Shown here one piece after another: positions 63,678 to 64,000 of a stretch of DNA of 64,000 nucleotides (the stretch's first letter is position 1; every line of letters starts with the position of its first letter). The notes beneath the pieces are model-generated. The model worked only from the letters and a program-made list of their open reading frames with translations, was not told the origin of the DNA and made no database searches. The translations under genes were made by a program, and so were the position numbers. The stretch is from Enterococcus raffinosus (GTDB lineage Bacteria; Bacillota; Bacilli; Lactobacillales; Enterococcaceae). The DNA lies in NCBI RefSeq assembly GCF_018917525.1, contig NZ_JAHLOS010000010.1:54467-118466 (forward strand), written 5' to 3'.

Positions 63678-63706
63678 AAAAAAAGACTATCCTAATAAGA
63701 ATAGTC
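63678..63706 (-). terminator. Terminator of the rRNA operon
   Basis: On the minus strand GACTATTCTTA pairs with the arm TAGGATAGTC and is followed by seven T residues, just after the 5S gene. Confidence 0.92.
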
Positions 63707-63711
63707 CTAAC

Positions 63712-63828
63712 TGCGCGGCGACGTCCTAATCTCACAAGGGGCAACCCCTCACTACAATCGGCGCTAAGAAGCTTAACTTCTGTGTTCGACATGGGAACAG
63801 GTGTATCCTTCTCGCTATCGCCACCACA
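63712..63828 (-). rRNA. rrf: 5S ribosomal RNA
   Basis: The minus strand begins TGTGGTGGCGATAGCGAGAA and contains ACCTGTTCCCATGTCGAACA and CAGAAGTTAAGCTTCTTAGC, the conserved 5S core. It ends near GACGTCGCCGCGCA. Ends are estimated to within a few bases. Confidence 0.96.
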
Positions 63829-63901
63829 CTAGTATTCAATTGAGTAAACGTCGTTCACTCAAAACTGGATCAGAAACATTTTAACAACCGTGAATCAATT
63901 T

Positions 63902-64000
63902 TTGGTTAAGTCCTCGATCGATTAGTATCAGTCCGCTCCGTACATCACTGCACTTCCACTCCTGACCTATCTACCTGATCATCTCTCAGGGATCTTACTT
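63902..64000 (-). rRNA. rrl: 23S ribosomal RNA, 3' end only
   Basis: The minus strand ends in TACTAATCGATCGAGGACTT, the conserved enterococcal 23S 3' terminus. The rest lies outside the window. No tRNA is present between 23S and 5S. Confidence 0.95.

Noticed and set aside
63829..63901. tRNA gene between 23S and 5S
   Set aside because: The spacer is too short and shows no cloverleaf arms.

Overview
The window reads as a low-GC Gram-positive chromosome, most likely an Enterococcus. The reasons are the enterococcal-type MvaE fusion (acetoacetyl-CoA thiolase plus HMG-CoA reductase) divergent from mvaS, separate coaB and coaC genes next to a PanT-like ECF S component, glucose-family PTS modules, strong AGGAGG ribosome binding sites, and a 5S/23S rRNA end with enterococcal-looking sequence. 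Species cannot be fixed from this; the avium/raffinosus group is only a guess.

Layout. 1-5.7 kb: a truncated MsmX/UgpC-type ABC ATPase, an IclR regulator and the kdgA-kdgK-kduI-kduD operon for breakdown of unsaturated uronates from glycosaminoglycan or pectin. 5.8-11.6 kb: an Rpn/PD-(D/E)XK nuclease, L-lactate dehydrogenase, an orphan rmlD with two small genes, and a TDT transporter divergent from a LysR regulator. 11.7-14.2 kb: a small cassette (DUF1659-like, DUF2922-like, unknown, extended DUF2922-like, holin) behind a four-site symmetric operator array. 14.2-21.1 kb: a LicT-controlled operon with two ribonucleic antiterminator (RAT)/terminator units, a ChbG-type deacetylase, PTS EIIBC, a GH4 phospho-glycosidase, EIIA and a GRP-type sugar transporter. 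21.2-29.9 kb: a nucleoside/ribose operon (ribokinase, nucleoside hydrolase, MFS transporter, complete ECF transporter) divergent from a LacI-ribokinase fusion protein.

30-34.6 kb: potABCD with an XRE-cupin regulator. 34.6-35.1 kb: a 155-bp tandem repeat. 35.1-43 kb: an oxidoreductase, coaB-coaC-panT, murB, a Gfo/Idh/MocA oxidoreductase, exonuclease III, a DEDDh exonuclease, GNAT and tsaE. 42.6-47.5 kb: a second GH4/PTS operon with an RpiR regulator, separate EIIA and a cre-like site over the promoter. 47.6-54.2 kb: pta, ung, HAD phosphatase, LURP-one-like protein, GNAT, an EEP-family hydrolase and a double-GNAT protein preceded by a possible leader-peptide attenuator. 54.2-60.7 kb: mvaE/mvaS, a candidate structured ncRNA whose promoter overlaps a cre consensus site, nrdI, a hydroxyacid dehydrogenase and a histidine phosphatase. 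60.8-63.2 kb: an rnfC-rnfD pair without the rest of the Rnf operon. 63.7-64 kb: 5S and the 3' end of 23S rRNA, both on the minus strand.

Most genes are ordinary core or carbon-uptake functions. The parts least explained by known gene sets are the operator-array/DUF2922/holin cassette, the cre-associated ncRNA candidate, the LacI-ribokinase fusion, the two-RAT PTS/deacetylase operon and the orphan RnfCD pair.
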